DNA from: Zygnema cylindricum
Taxonomy: Eukaryota; Streptophyta; Zygnematophyceae; Zygnematales; Zygnemataceae
Direction: 5' to 3'
Length of the DNA: 47,838 bases
Assembly (NCBI GenBank): GCA_037447655.1
Contig: JBBHKE010003437.1
Location: 1 to 47,838, forward strand
This document shows positions 30,653 through 42,647 of the stretch, in pieces. The position numbers were made by a program, and so were the translations under genes. Position 1 is the stretch's first letter; every line of letters begins with the position of its first letter. The notes below the pieces were generated by a model. The model was not told where the DNA came from. It did not search any database and worked only from the letters and a program-made list of their open reading frames with translations.

Positions 30653-31330
30653 TGGCAAAAAAAGCTGTTCATTCTTTTACAGTAGTAACCTTGAAGCTTC
30701 ATAAGTTTCTTACAAATTTTTGTTTCGTTGACTTTTTATTCTTGTTGGTTCAATTTTTTTTCTAATTTGCGCCTGCTACATTCCGGGATTTTACTCAATC
30801 CCGTTTTCTACTGTAAACCAGAGTGTTCAATTGCTTTCAATCATTTTGTGATGTATCTTTTAAAGGCTATATCCTCTAGTTTTGGGGGGAAATTTTTTAG
30901 TTCTGATCTACAAGTACTTTGGCGTGTCGTCTACTTTGGCACACATTTTGTTATTTCCCTTGGGTATCAAAGATTTATTTCAAGACTCAATCGGTTTGTA
31001 TGTTGAACCATAATGTTCGATTCAAAACGCCCAACACAGTTTTTTACCTTTCCTTGATCAATCGATCCAAATCCTTATACGGTCGCACTGTAGAAGTATT
31101 AATCATGGACTTTACACCAATCCTTAATCAACTTTGTCATTGTCCATATGCACATTTGGATTTTCTAAACTTTTAGGAAATCGACGATCCCAACGATAGA
31201 GCAAAAAATTGAAGTTTGAGACGAAGTGCAAAAAACACGATTTCGATTCTACTTGAAAATAAAATGCATTATGTTTTAACATTTACGAAAATCGATCTAT
31301 TTGATTCGTGTGTTTCATACGTGAATTCAT
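30653..31330. other. AT-rich region upstream of the hydroxyproline-rich gene
   Basis: Upstream exon(s), including the start and any signal peptide of the following gene, should lie here or further left, but none can be identified with confidence. Confidence 0.35.
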
Positions 31331-31377
31331 TTGAGAATCACAGATAAAACTAACATAAAAGTTGTGGTCCATTTCAG

Positions 31378-32737
31378 TTTGGACAGATCCACTCACACGC
31401 GAGTAGGGCCATACGTTATGGACTCTGCGAGTGGAGAGATTATTGAGGTCGATAGTTCTGGAGAGGCCACCTTCATCTGCTTGGATATTGTGGGAACGAG
31501 CACTGGTAACCAGTTTTATGTGAACGGACAACAAGCTCAGATGAAGTTTCGAACCTTTAATTCGGTAAGTTTCAGAACAGAAACCTCTCCCCTCATTGGC
31601 ACATGATGATGTTTCACGGATCGATCTCTACTTTTTGAACGGTTACAAGTCCATGTGCTTAAACTAGTTTAATGTTAGAAATGGAAACAATTTTTGTACG
31701 GACATACAATGTACAGAAGGTTAGAGTTGCATAGCCATAACAACTTCACAAGTATTATTAATTGAGGCTTACGGAATACTTCGCATGTATGGTAAGCACC
31801 TAAGAGCTACTACGAGAATTCTTGCTCTGTGATTACCCTTACCGCGGTACAAATCCCAAGTGGCAATAGCGTAATAAACCTTAACTTGAACGACGCAAAC
31901 CAACAAATTTATCCCGATGAGCACCGATGCCTTGTGTTTGCAACGGGCCCCTTAACGGCATCGTGCACCTGTTCACCTTCCTTTAATAAAATTGTTCTCA
32001 CACCACCTCCACCTCCTCCGCCATCTCCATCACCACCTCCATCTTCTCCTCCTCCTCCCTCACCTTCTCCCCCTCCACCACCACCCCCACCTCCACCATC
32101 TCCTCCCCCTCCTTCACCTTCACCGCGCCCACCTCCACCATCCCCTCCTCCTCCTTCACCTTCACCTCCTCCTCCTTCAACTTCGCCTCCTCCACCATCT
32201 CCTCCTCCACCTTCTCCTCCTCCTCCCTCACCTTCTCCCCCACCTCCATCACCTCCCCCACCTCCACCATCCCCTCCTCCTCCTTCACCTTCACCTCCTC
32301 CTTCTTCACCTTCACCTCCTCCTCCTTCACCCTTGCCTCCTCCACCATCTCCTCCTCCAACTTCTCCTCCTACTCCCTCACCTTCTCCCCCACCTCGATC
32401 AACACCCCCACCTCCACCATCTCCTCCCCCTCCTTCGCCTTCACCTCCTCCTCCATGTTATCCTCCACCTACTCCTCCTCCTCCTTCACCTTCTCCCCCA
32501 CCTCCGTCACCACCCCCACCTACACCATCCCCTCCTCCTCCTTCACTTTCACCTCCTCCTCCTTCACCTTCGCCTCCTCCACCATCTCCTCCTCCACCTT
32601 CTCCTCCTCCTCCCTCACCTTTTCCCCCACCTCCATCACCCCCCCAACCTCCACCATCCCCTCCTCCTTCTTCACCTTCGCCACCTCCACCATCTCCTCC
32701 TCCACCTTCTCCTCCTCCTCCCTCACCTTCTCCGCCA
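31378..32737 (+). CDS. Hydroxyproline-rich wall protein with (Ser-Pro)n domain, partial
   Basis: Seen: an exon ending at 31564 with the strong donor GTAAGT, and a second from 31805 (or 31817; both acceptors are in phase 0) into the assembly gap. The first reads RVGPYVMDSASGEI...SGEATFICLDIVG, and the second starts with a Cys-containing globular part (HRCLVFATGPLTASCTCS). About 240 residues of SPPPPSP-type repeats then follow to the gap. Ser-Pro-n repeats after a Cys-containing globular domain are typical of extracellular, O-glycosylated wall proteins of green algae and plants (pherophorin or extensin class). The first exon is set here from the TTTCAG acceptor ending at 31377, but its frame is open further upstream. 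The start codon and C terminus are not seen. All three frames of the repeat are open, a by-product of its simple composition. Confidence 0.65.
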
Positions 32738-32747
32738 NNNNNNNNNN
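32738..32747. other. Assembly gap of 10 N inside the Pro-rich repeat
   Basis: Ten N follow the (Ser-Pro)n tract. The number is probably nominal. Sequence after the gap lacks the repeat, so neither repeat length nor the reading frame beyond can be trusted. Confidence 0.95.
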
Positions 32748-33964
32748 CTTTTAGTGACGCAACAACACTAGCTGTCACCGAGATTGTACACACGTCAGCT
32801 TCCAGATGGCTCATACAAATGAATCAATGGAACCCGCTTGGTATTTTAACTATGTTAACACTGTTGCTAAAATTTGTTATTGCTTTGAAGGTTTTTTATG
32901 TTTATACTACAACTTCAAGAACTTAACAAACTAGATTAACTGGAATCATTTAGTGACCAGTGCAAAAAGTCTGTCTCATTAATGTTTTAGAAAACTTTTT
33001 ATGAAATATAATTTATTTTTTGCCTGAGTGATCCTATCTTGTTGAATGCATCGTAAATACTCTTAAGCATTCGGAGCAAATAATTCCACCGCGTTGCGTT
33101 TTATTGTTATAAAGTATTTTTCAAAAGATTTTGTAATTACTCTGTCTGAAAAACGTGACCAGTGATTTACTAAGGTCAATTAGATCAAACAATTCAAGAA
33201 CTTCAACATCATATTTGTATTTTTTGGAAGTTTCGTTATTGTTTAAAATCGTTGTCACAATTGTATCAATTTTATGGTTCGCCCAAGGTAACTAAGTAAA
33301 CATACTCGGTAGACCTTCGACTGCACACATGTTAGAGCCACTGTCGATCACAACAACGCAGTGATTTTCTTAAATATCAAAATTGGACATTTCAAAATTG
33401 GTCAAACAATTTTTTTGTGGCGTAAAAACATTTTCCGCGGTATGTTTTTCCTCCATAAAACGATTGGCTTGAAGCGTCTATACATGAAGTTTAAGTTATT
33501 TCTCAATAAATTGAGCAGTTTTTCTCTAAGTTTTAAGATGATCAAGCTACGAATATCTTTGGCAGAAAATATAATCTAGTTTTAATTTTAAGGGAAGCAA
33601 GGATATTTTTCTCCATTTTAGTGTACAACTAGGTTTTGTTTGAATTGTGGTCAAATTTCTCTAACTTAAAATACTAATGAAAGATATCCATTAATTGTCT
33701 GAAACATGTGAGTAGCCAATAATTAGGATTTGTCTAGGGAAAATTGACGTAATAATTTAATTTCCACTTATTTGTTTATGAATAATTATTAATGTCGCAT
33801 GAAATTAACATAATAATATGATATGTTTGTGGAAACACGATATAAAATGCATAATTAGCACTTTGCAATAATGTACAACGTATGAGTAAGCCTATCATTA
33901 CGATCTGCCGCGTAATATTGACAAATAATTTGGCATATTTATAAAAACACCGTATAAAACGCAA
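32748..33964. other. AT-rich region after the gap, no gene seen
   Basis: The frame that happens to continue from the Pro-rich repeat ends at 32926 and looks non-coding. The rest holds no recognisable gene. Two diverged units (about 33796-33873 and 33911-33985) share the phrase TATAAAAYGC-AATTA and lead into the hAT MITE fragment. Confidence 0.35.
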
Positions 33965-34313
33965 TTAACACTTTACAAACGAGTATGATTTGCGACCCTT
34001 ATCTTACAGTAACATTTGCAAAATGAATAGTTTTAGCACCGTGTTACATTTGTGATGCTATTAATGATGTCACATTCCACGATACCAAGAGTACAAAATA
34101 CAATAATGTTGGATACCTCGATAGTATAGACAATACTTAAATTTTATTTTTTTCGTTTTTTGCTAACCCGACCGTAACTCATTTGTTTTTCTGTGAATCA
34201 ACTGCGCGAATCCGCCCAGCCCCCCAAATTTGGCAACCAAATCCGTTCCTGATCCGACGCGGGTGGTCGGTTAACGGTCGGTTACGGTTTCAGTTAACCG
34301 TTTGCGACCTCTG
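33965..34313. mobile_element. Truncated hAT-type MITE, second copy
   Basis: Matches 19895-20186: one minisatellite-like unit, CACGATACCAA, CAATAATGTTGGA, CCCCCAAATTTGGCAACC, and the end TTTGCGACCTCTG at 34301-34313. The left terminus CAGAGGTCGC is absent, so the copy is truncated. Confidence 0.75.
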
Positions 34314-34619
34314 GGGGCGGGTTAAGAATGCGTATCGTATGCTATCGGTCTACGATTTGTTGCTAATTTGAGAAGGGCACCCATACGTACGAGCTCGTAC
34401 CCGATGCGATGTAACGCTACAGTATTCTTCCATTCTCTTGACGCTATATGATACTATAGACACGGTATGTCGATATCAGGGCAATGAGCCGCTACGACAA
34501 CTCGGTATGGCACTTCGATAAAAAAACACGACATTTGTAGATATACATCGGGACATCATCCTGATGCGTATGGACAACAATGTCTTTACGCTACTTCAAG
34601 CTTGAAAACCTAAAAAAGA

Positions 34620-35340
34620 AAGGAGTGAAAGGGAGAGGGGGAGTGAGAGGGAAAGGGAGAGGGAGAGGGAGAGGGAGAGGGAAAGCGAAAGGGAGAGGCG
34701 ATGAGGAGGGAAACGGGGAAAGAGTGACCATCTGTTATTTTCCCCTCCCTCCGTCACTATCACTCCCTTCCTCCCTCCCTCCTCCTACCTTCCTCTCTTC
34801 CTCCTTTTCCCCTCCCTTATTTTTCCCTCTTACCTTTTTTTCTTTCCTCCCTCCCTCCTCCCTCTTTGCTCCCTTGGGTTTGTGTTTAGGTTTAGGGAGA
34901 GCAATGGAGAGAGGGGGAAGGAGGGAAAGGGAGGGAAAAGGGGAGAAAGAGGAAAAAAGAGTGAGGGGGAAAGCAGCCAGCTCTTTAACTCTCCCTATTC
35001 CTCCATTCCTCCCTATCTCTTTCTCACTCAGTATCGTATCCTCCCTATTTCTCACCATTTTTTTCCCTTCCCCCTTATCTCCCTCATTTCCTCTCTCCCT
35101 CCCGCTTTTTCTCCCAACACTCAAAAAAATCACATGGCAAATAAAATGCATAGGTTCGGATGGAGAAAGCGACCACCACTCTATCTCTCCCAATCCCAAC
35201 CTCTCTCCCTCCCACCCTAATCCCTCTTTTCTTCTGTTCTCTCTTTGTCCCCCTTTGCCCTCCGTCTCTCCCATTTCTCCCTCCCTCCTTTCTTTTATTT
35301 TCTCACTCTCTCCCTCCCTCCCTCGTTTTTCCTCAACCCC
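34620..35340. repeat. Alternating purine and pyrimidine blocks
   Basis: Purine (GGGAGA-type) at 34620-34730, pyrimidine at 34735-34870, purine at 34895-34965, pyrimidine at 34985-35335. The organisation is the same as at 27.7-29.1 kb. Long open frames here are compositional. Confidence 0.7.
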
Positions 35341-37218
35341 AAAAATAAAGTAGCATAAGTAATGTACAGAAAGAGGAGAGGAGGGAGAGAACTACTAGCT
35401 TTGCCTTCTCCTTATCCGTTTTTCTCCAACTCGCCAAAACATGACCACCAAATGCTTCATTTTTTCTTTCTCTCACAAAATTTGACCATAAAATTACAAA
35501 TGTGTCCCACCATATTAATCAATATGGATTTTTTTATTGATCGGAAAGCTACTACCAACAAACAAACCTACTTATTGCAAATGACGGCTTATGATTCATC
35601 ATCGTGGCCAGAAAGCCTTAGAAGCATGTTTGGTTCTCCTGGTTAGAATACCTCGCTGCATACGTTAATAGTTAGGCTTTGGTGGCACCTATCATCATGT
35701 ATTTTTTAATTACGACTGACGTTTCCACTCTAGCTCAAGTCGTCTCTAAAGTGAAGAAAACTTAATTGGTTTCTCCGAGGCTCTTTTTGAGGCTCTGTTC
35801 TTAGCTCGTGTAATGCAACCATCTGATGTGCGTAACGAAATTAACATTTTCCATCCATTATTACAAGGAACTACTTTCATGTGCAACGAAGCATGTAAAA
35901 TCATTTCACAACAGTTGAATCACGTAATATTGTATATTTGTTAGTTTTCACACAATCACGTGATCGCTACGTTCACTTTATAGGCCGAAGGTTAGTGCGT
36001 ATTTGCAAGCCACAACATTTTTTTTGACACTTCATCTGGTGTCTTACGAGCATACAAATTATTTACGGTAACGTTTAAATTTTCCTCTTCCTCCTCTTTT
36101 GGGACTCCCATTTTTGCAACAATCTTATTTATTTAGAAATGTAATACAATTTTGTAACTCTCATAAAATTCCAGTACAATTATACCTCTCATCCACTTAT
36201 CGCATCAATACGAAAACACATTTCACATAGAGAGCACCCACACTTGAAGATCAACTTTTTTTTCTAAGGGCTTTTGTTCCACATAATATTAGCTTAGTTT
36301 CTTGTCCTCTCAACGTTACCGTATTTTTTTAAGTCTCTCTCCCTTTCACTTTTTCCTAAGGTAATTCCCACTCTGAACTACGAAAACAATGATAGTTCGT
36401 AAAATATTTCAAATGGGAAAATGCCATTGCTCGATCTTAAATCAATATGTTTAAGGCTTAGCTCGATCATAAATGAATACGTTTGGGGCTTAGCTTTTCG
36501 TTAATAAATGTTTCAGATTTTTTTTGTGTTTTTTATGTGAATTTGTGCTTTACTGTTGATAGGATGAGTGAATGAAGGTGAATCCCCTAATGAGATTTTA
36601 TGACAGTTAGCAAATCTTGTTATGAGAAAAGATTCATTTCCTCCATTGCTCACATAGTGAGCAACGTACATTTACATATGATTTGGTTCGCAATGTCACG
36701 AATGCGGATAGTGTTGAAGCGGGGTACATAATCAACGAGAGGTTTCCAAAATGCTCCCTCCTCTCCCCCAATTGAAGGGTATTCGGAATCCTCGAATTGA
36801 ATTGATCTTCCTCCACGAGTTTTGGAGGAGCCTAGGTGATGTGGTTCTCACATATTCGACTACCGCACCACGCGTTGAGAACCCTTGGTGAGAAGGTCTC
36901 CGCGGATCCGACTATTGTGGACAACTTTTTCTTTTGTAGTGTTATATGTTGGCGTGGTGGCTCATGAGGTGACGACTTTCGAAAAAAAAGATAATGTTGA
37001 ACGATGCAGATCAATTTTTCCCATTTGCGGCAAAAAAAATTGGGACATTGGATAATTTGATGATTTTCTACATAATTGTGTCCAAAAAGCATTTGAATGT
37101 AAAGGTCTACAAAATCCTCCCTTAAGCATTCCCATTGTTATTTACTGTCAATATTTCTCAATTGCTTCTTGATGATGATAAGCTGCAACCCTTCTTTTAC
37201 CAAAAAATATAGTTGATG
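35341..37218. other. Intergenic region, no gene seen
   Basis: No coding region, tRNA or bounded repeat is recognised in this stretch. Confidence 0.35.
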
Positions 37219-37223
37219 ATAGG

Positions 37224-38294
37224 TGCAACTGTGAGACCTCCATAGGACCTCAGAGTAGGCAGCTCACACGAAGCCTTTAGGATAACCCTGACCCTTTTGT
37301 CTTTCAGCACGAATAACTGCTTCATTGGCGAACAAAAACTCTGACCACCTTCACCCTTGTGAAGGGAAGACTCTCCTCAATCGATAGCAAAAAGAATCTC
37401 TGAATTTGCTCCCCTGAGTAGTAAGTTATGGAGGGTCAAAGTTTACCTTTTGTACAGAAGCTCTCCGGGAGAGAGGGTCCTATCTACCAAATTTTTCTAA
37501 GTCCTATCTCTCTCTAAAACTCTATCTACTGACGTACGGCACCAATTATATTACTGTACCGTACAAAAAGGTACAGCTGCTGGTGTACATAATGTACGAA
37601 CATTGTACGACATAACCAAAATGTCAACACGTGTCTTTTTTGGATTCGTTTTTGTAACCCTTGGAGATGCCGAAATCCAATGTCCTAGTGCCACGTGTCA
37701 TCCGATGTGGCGGCGACAATAAACCGCCGAATTCTTCCTCCGCGATCTCGGCATTCTTTCCGGCCGTCCGATTGAATGTCGATTTCAATCGTAGCCGTCA
37801 TAAATATTTGCGATGTATTAATTTGCTATCGAAACAAATGCGCGGTACATATTTATTCTTCGTACTCGTAATCCGTACTTTTTATAACTGTCTCTATGTT
37901 TCCCGTATATAGTTGCCGTTAATTGAATTAGCCTTTATGTTAACGTTTACATATTTATTAAACTTTATATCATCTACCGCTAATCCTAGACTAAATAGAT
38001 GAGGCTACCGGCTACTGGCTACCGGCTAGTGGCTACCGGCGGCATTACCTATCCGTAGGTACCACGATAAAATCCTCTAAGCGACAGCTTTGTTTTTAGT
38101 AAATCAACTACTTTACTACCCCGTAAATCTGTGGATAGCATATGCAGCCATGGCACAAGCTTCCTCTCCAACTTCTCAGTTACTGCAGCAAGTGTGAGAG
38201 TTAGAGAGAGAAGTTAGCGACAGACTGCCTTGGCTTTTTTTTTTGCTCTTTATTTTAGACCTAGAAAATACTGAAAAAACCATCATTTTCTACA
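37224..38294 (-). repeat. 3' LTR of copia element 2 (1071 bp)
   Basis: Matches 42628-43878 throughout except for the MITE in the other copy. It contains a GGCTACCGGCTACTGG-type short tandem (37999-38045) with more units than the 5' LTR has at 43408-43430. Its inner end abuts the purine tract. It holds the uninterrupted CAACTACTTTAC site where the MITE sits in the 5' LTR. Confidence 0.9.
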
Positions 38295-38409
38295 CTCCCC
38301 TTATTTTCTAGTCATTCTTTAATTTCAGACCACACTTCTCCTTGCAGAAAATTAGCTTAGGGGAAGGCACAGGTTTGGTCATCATATCTGCTACCATCTC
38401 GTTTTTTGG

Positions 38410-39146
38410 TCAATACTCTAAACTGATTATTTTGTTTTCTACTTTCTCTCTAACAAAGCTGTGTCTAATGTCCATGTGTTTGGCTTTAAAATGATGTTTA
38501 GGATTGGCAGAAATAGGGATCGCTGCCTGATTATCACAAAAACATTTATGCACACCACTCTTAAGGTGACCAAGCTCACCAAGGAAAGACTTGACCCACA
38601 TCAGTTCTTTTTCAGCAGAGCAAGATGCCATATACTCAACCTCCATGGTGGCCTAAGCAATAACCTTTTGTTGTTTGCTACTCCAACAGCAAGCCCATCA
38701 CCCACATATAATACATATCCAGAAGTACATCTCATCATTGGAGCATCACCATAACTGGCATCACTCCTAGTAGTGATGTCAATATTCTCCCCACCCAAAT
38801 GCAACCATAAATCTATAGTTCCTATCAAATATCTAAGGACTCTCTTAGCTGCCTCCATATCCTTATTAGTGGGAGCATTTAGACTTCTACTCAACACTCC
38901 TACAGCTGCAGCTAAATCCGGCCGGGAACAATTTATAAAATAGATTAGGCTTCCCAGTACTTGCGTGTAAGGAATAGTCTGCATGAACTTCTGTTCTTTA
39001 GGACTTAATTCCTCGTCTAAGACTATGACTCCTTCTTCCTCACTCCCTTCACTTCCCTTCTTTAACTCCATTGGAGTTGTACAACTATTAGCTTTATCGA
39101 CCTCAAATTTTTCCAGCATGTTCCCTATTGCTTCTTTTTGAGTCAA
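38410..39146 (-). pseudogene. Copia RNase H (element 2)
   Basis: Two minus-strand frames, 39146-38601 and 38646-38410, overlap at a frameshift. The first has VLGSLIYFINCSRPDLAAAV, and the first catalytic Asp in TRSDASYGDAP. The second has the Glu in EVEYMA and the Asp in CFCDNQAAI, then the usual copia C terminus. All catalytic positions are present, but the frame is broken, and the start is joined to RT by another disrupted segment. Confidence 0.8.
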
Positions 39147-39234
39147 TCTTATAATCTTTTGTTCTCAGTCTCTTTCTACTTAAATTCCCAAAATATATTT
39201 TGCTTCCTCCATATCCTTCATTTCAAATCTCCCC

Positions 39235-39700
39235 TTAAGATCGGTTTTTCAGTTTGTTAATTTTTTCCATTGATTTACTTAAAACAAGAAAATCATCAAC
39301 ATAAATTGCAATAAATATAACACCTTCCTCATCTTCAAAAACATAGATTGAGTGATCTGAGCTGATCCGAATATATCCCAGACCAATAAGAAACTCATCA
39401 AGCATCTTATTCCAGTGTCGAGGCGCCTGTTTCAAACCATAAAGAGATTTAATCAGCCAGCATACCTTACTCTCCTCTCTTTCCTCCACAAACCATTCGG
39501 GTTGTCGCATGAAGATCTCCTCTTCCAATTCTCTGTGCAAAATGGTTGTGTTGATGTCCATCTGGTGCACTTCCATGTCTTCCGCTGCAGCCAGGCCAAG
39601 AAGTATGCGGACGGAGGGAAATCTAACCACCGGGGCAAAGGTTTCCTCGTTTCAATTCCCTTCTTTTGTGTAAATCCCTATGCCACTAATCGGGCCTTGT
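39235..39700 (-). pseudogene. Copia reverse transcriptase (element 2)
   Basis: The main frame 39630-39235 has EVHQMDINTT, LYGLKQAPRHWNK and the catalytic YVDD (AIYVDDFLVLSK). Its N-terminal continuation (fingers) lies upstream in another frame. A frame change near 39240 separates the thumb and connection region, which continues in degenerate form towards 39147. The family is the same as element 1, with small differences. Confidence 0.8.
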
Positions 39701-39977
39701 AGCGCTCGATTGTGTTATCTGGGTTCATTTTTAATTTGAAAACCCACTAACAATCGATTGGTTTTCGGTTAGGTGGTCAATCCACCAGCTCCCAAGTATC
39801 GGCTGCCATAATTGAGACCATCTCCTCATTGATGGCTGTCTTCCACCGGTTTCTTTCTGGACAAGTCATCGCCTCTCTATAAGTTTGAGATTCATCATGA
39901 TGAGATAGTTTAGTTACCTTGTTATTAACCTGTTTTTCTTGTAGTCTTTTGCTACTTCTCCTTCCCCCCTCAAAATC

Positions 39978-40420
39978 TCAGGCCGGAATAGATGGTTCTC
40001 GTGGATTCTTTCGAACAAACTCGACTTCTCCCCTATCCCTTGATTCCGAATCAATTTCCACCACGTCTTCCGCTTCGGGTACAATTGTCACAGAAGTTTC
40101 CGAAGCCGAGTTCTTTTCAATCTGATTTGTACCTGCAAGAATGTCATCTTCTCTAAAACCAAGATCGTTAGTAAGTTCAAAGTCATCAGAATTTTCTAAC
40201 TCAAATCTGATTTTTATAGACTTTGTATACTTGAAGGGATCCACGGACTTTCCTTCATCCGTAACTACTAGATGATTTACTAAGATTATATCTTCCTTTT
40301 TTAGATCATAAACTCTATATCCTTTAACATCCTTATCATATCCTAATAAATATCCCGGTTTTCCTTTACGATCTAGCTTCCAATTAGACTGATCTGTATT
40401 TAGACTGAATACTTGACTGC
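39978..40420 (-). pseudogene. Copia INT-RT linker (element 2)
   Basis: The acidic, Ser/Thr-rich linker reads GFREDDILAGTNQIEKNSA and then EAEDVVEIDSESRDRGE. The latter is the point at which both ends of the permuted element 1 break. It ends in a stop before RT. Confidence 0.6.
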
Positions 40421-40564
40421 CGAAAACCTTTAAGTGAGATATGTATGGTTTCCGGCCTGTCCATCTCTCATAAGGTGTTTGATCTTTTATAGCTGAAGTA
40501 AAACTCTATTTTTGAGGAAATTAGCACAGTTCATTGGTTCGGCCCAAAACCTTTTTCGTATCTT

Positions 40565-40894
40565 CTAGTCCGACAACATACTTTTAGCACAATCACTTAG
40601 TGCCATATTTAATCTTTCAGCTACCCCATTCTTTTCTAGGTTTTTTGGAACTGTCTTTTGGTGTTCGACTCCATCTTCCCTCAGAAAATCCTCAAACTGG
40701 TTAAAAGTATACTCTTCACTATCGTCACTCTTTACTCTCTTGATTGGAGTTTCATGGAGCTTTTCAGTCCATGCTTTATATTGTCTAAAACAATCATGAG
40801 CTTCAGACTTGTTTTTCAAAAAATATACACCCTGGAATACCGAGACCAATAAATCTCTTCCCCCCCCGGTGAGGGCACTTTGGCCGGTTCCCAA
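40565..40894 (-). pseudogene. Copia integrase, C-terminal half of the core (element 2)
   Basis: Contains the second catalytic Asp in KSDDSEEY (canonical SDNGGEY, so both Gly are changed) and the Glu in KNGVAERLN. The segment between first and second Asp is partly missing: compared with element 1, the substrate-loop part near 40850 is shortened and out of frame. Confidence 0.7.
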
Positions 40895-41586
40895 ATATCC
40901 GTGTGTACTAAATCTAGAATTTTTTCTCCCCTATAGGTGGCTGTTTTGGGAAAGGGCAATCTGGGTGCTTTACCTTTAGCACATCCACTACAATCACTTA
41001 GATTCTCACTCTCACTGAACTGAATTCCTTCCACCACTCCCATTTTTTTCATCTCTCTTAGCTTATCTAGATTCACATGCCCATGCCTCTTATGCCACAT
41101 GATTATATCATGAACACCAGCATAATAAAGTTTCTTCTTTTGATTGCTTAAAATCAGCCTAAACATCCCTTGGCTACCTTTTTCAGCGGTGAAATAAACC
41201 TCCTCCTCAAAACTAGCAGTAAAGACTCCTTTCCTAGTGCTAGTATCAAAACCCTTATCATCTAATACATACGTATAGATGAGGTTTTTGATCAGCTCCG
41301 GGATAAACAATACATCGGAGAATGTAACTATGGATGTTTTTCCTTCTACCAACACTTTCAGATCTACCGATCCTACAAGAGTAGTAGTGACTATCCTCTC
41401 ATCCCCGTACTCTATCTCTACGGTGGGAATCTTTCTTATCTTAGTGAACAGGTGTTTATCCTTACATATGTGCATGGAGGCACCTGAATCTAGAATCCAG
41501 CCTGCTTCACCTTTTAATCCACCGAAAGCACATTTCTGCTTTCGTGGAATTTCTACCTCGTTTGTCGCTTCCAACTCCTCCTCCAA
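40816..41586 (-). pseudogene. Copia protease and integrase N-terminal half (element 2)
   Basis: The protease active site WILDSGASMHIC is followed by the usual beta-strand pattern (VLFIPELIKNLI). Then come the spacer, the HHCC zinc finger (MWHKRHGHVN...CSGCAKGK) and the first integrase Asp (LVHTDIWEP). The frame is lost shortly after. This is the best-preserved part of the element. Confidence 0.8.
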
Positions 41587-41613
41587 TAGGATCTCATCGT
41601 CATCGTCTTCAGA

Positions 41614-42647
41614 TTACACCTTATGTACCTGTGTCACAAGGGCCTTTTTCTTTCCTCTCGGGGTTCCACCGGGCTGCCCCTCCTTTAACCGAAGCTCGGT
41701 TAGCTTAGTGCACTCCGCCATATAGTGCCTTGGTTTCTTACGGAAATGATATAAGCCCTTCGGAGCCCTTCGTCCAAACTCGTCGGTCTGATTTTTCTGC
41801 TCCCCCCCTCCGTAATTTTTGACTGGTCTCCGAGAATCCTTGTTCCTCCAATCGGTCCCAGCTGCCAAGGCTTGCCCACTCTTTCCTCCCCTTCGGATCT
41901 CAATTGTATTCTCCCGAACGAGAATCATTCCTACCACTGAGTTCTATATCCACCTTGAGTCCGGCAAGTCTTGCACACGGTTGACTATGTTCTCGAACTC
42001 ATCGGGTAACTTCATCAGTAGACAGTTAACCTTTTCTTTTTCACTAAAATCTTTCAAGCACTCTCAAGCTCCATGAAAAATGTAGCAAGCTCATTGCAAA
42101 AATCCAACATCTTCCCCCCTTTATATACATACTCCTTAACTTTCTGATCAGCCAACTGTTGTTGCTGAATCGTACCACTTCGGTACATCTCTATTAGAGC
42201 CATCGAAAGATCAAATGCCCTTTCTCCTTGCAAATGAGGACATGCAAGTCCTTGAGTACGATGGCGGAGGATGAAGTGCTTTGCCGCCATATTGATGAAG
42301 TCCTACGTATCAGTATCATTCTCCGCGTTCCTCGGAATAAGTGACATGAATGCCGAACCAGTAGCTATTGGTGTGGTTGTCTCTTTCTCCTTTCTTTTGT
42401 CCACCACATCTCCTTCATTTGTCTCCTCTGTTGAAGATGGATCTGCATCTCTAGTGAATCTGCCTTCTGTAAACCCTAGAGGTGTCCCAAGACTCGATGG
42501 ACACCTCACCCGTCCACTCACTATTCCCCAAAACCGTTTCTCACATAGAGCTCCTGTCATCATACTTTCCCAGTATATGAAGCCAGCTCCATTCAATATG
42601 GGCACCCTAGATGGTGGGCTTATAACAAACAACTCAAAGACCTCCAT
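41614..42647 (-). pseudogene. Copia gag with degenerate zinc knuckle (element 2)
   Basis: Three minus-strand frames: 42647-42303 (with VPILNGAGFIYWESMMTGAL, the N-terminal gag motif), 42290-42054 (gag core, ending in KMLDFCNELATFFMELE), and 41937-41614 with the nucleic-acid-binding knuckle. In the knuckle YHFRKKPRHYMAEC the first two Cys of CCHC are replaced, while His and the last Cys remain. Gag would be non-functional. Confidence 0.7.
42613..42627 (-). promoter_or_regulatory. Primer-binding site of copia element 2
   Basis: Read on the minus strand, TGTTATAAGCCCACC directly follows the 5' LTR. It agrees with the initiator-Met primer site TGGTATCAGAGC at about 8 of 12 positions, so the assignment relies partly on position. 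Confidence 0.5.

Noticed and set aside
31992-32814. His/Leu-rich plus-strand and Glu/Val-rich or Gly-rich minus-strand frames over the Pro-rich repeat
   Set aside because: These are shadows of the (Ser-Pro)n coding repeat; only the Pro frame is preceded by a plausible spliced globular domain.
34580-35353. 257-codon plus-strand frame and 179-codon minus-strand frame
   Set aside because: They fall in alternating purine/pyrimidine blocks, with only low-complexity peptides and no recognised family.
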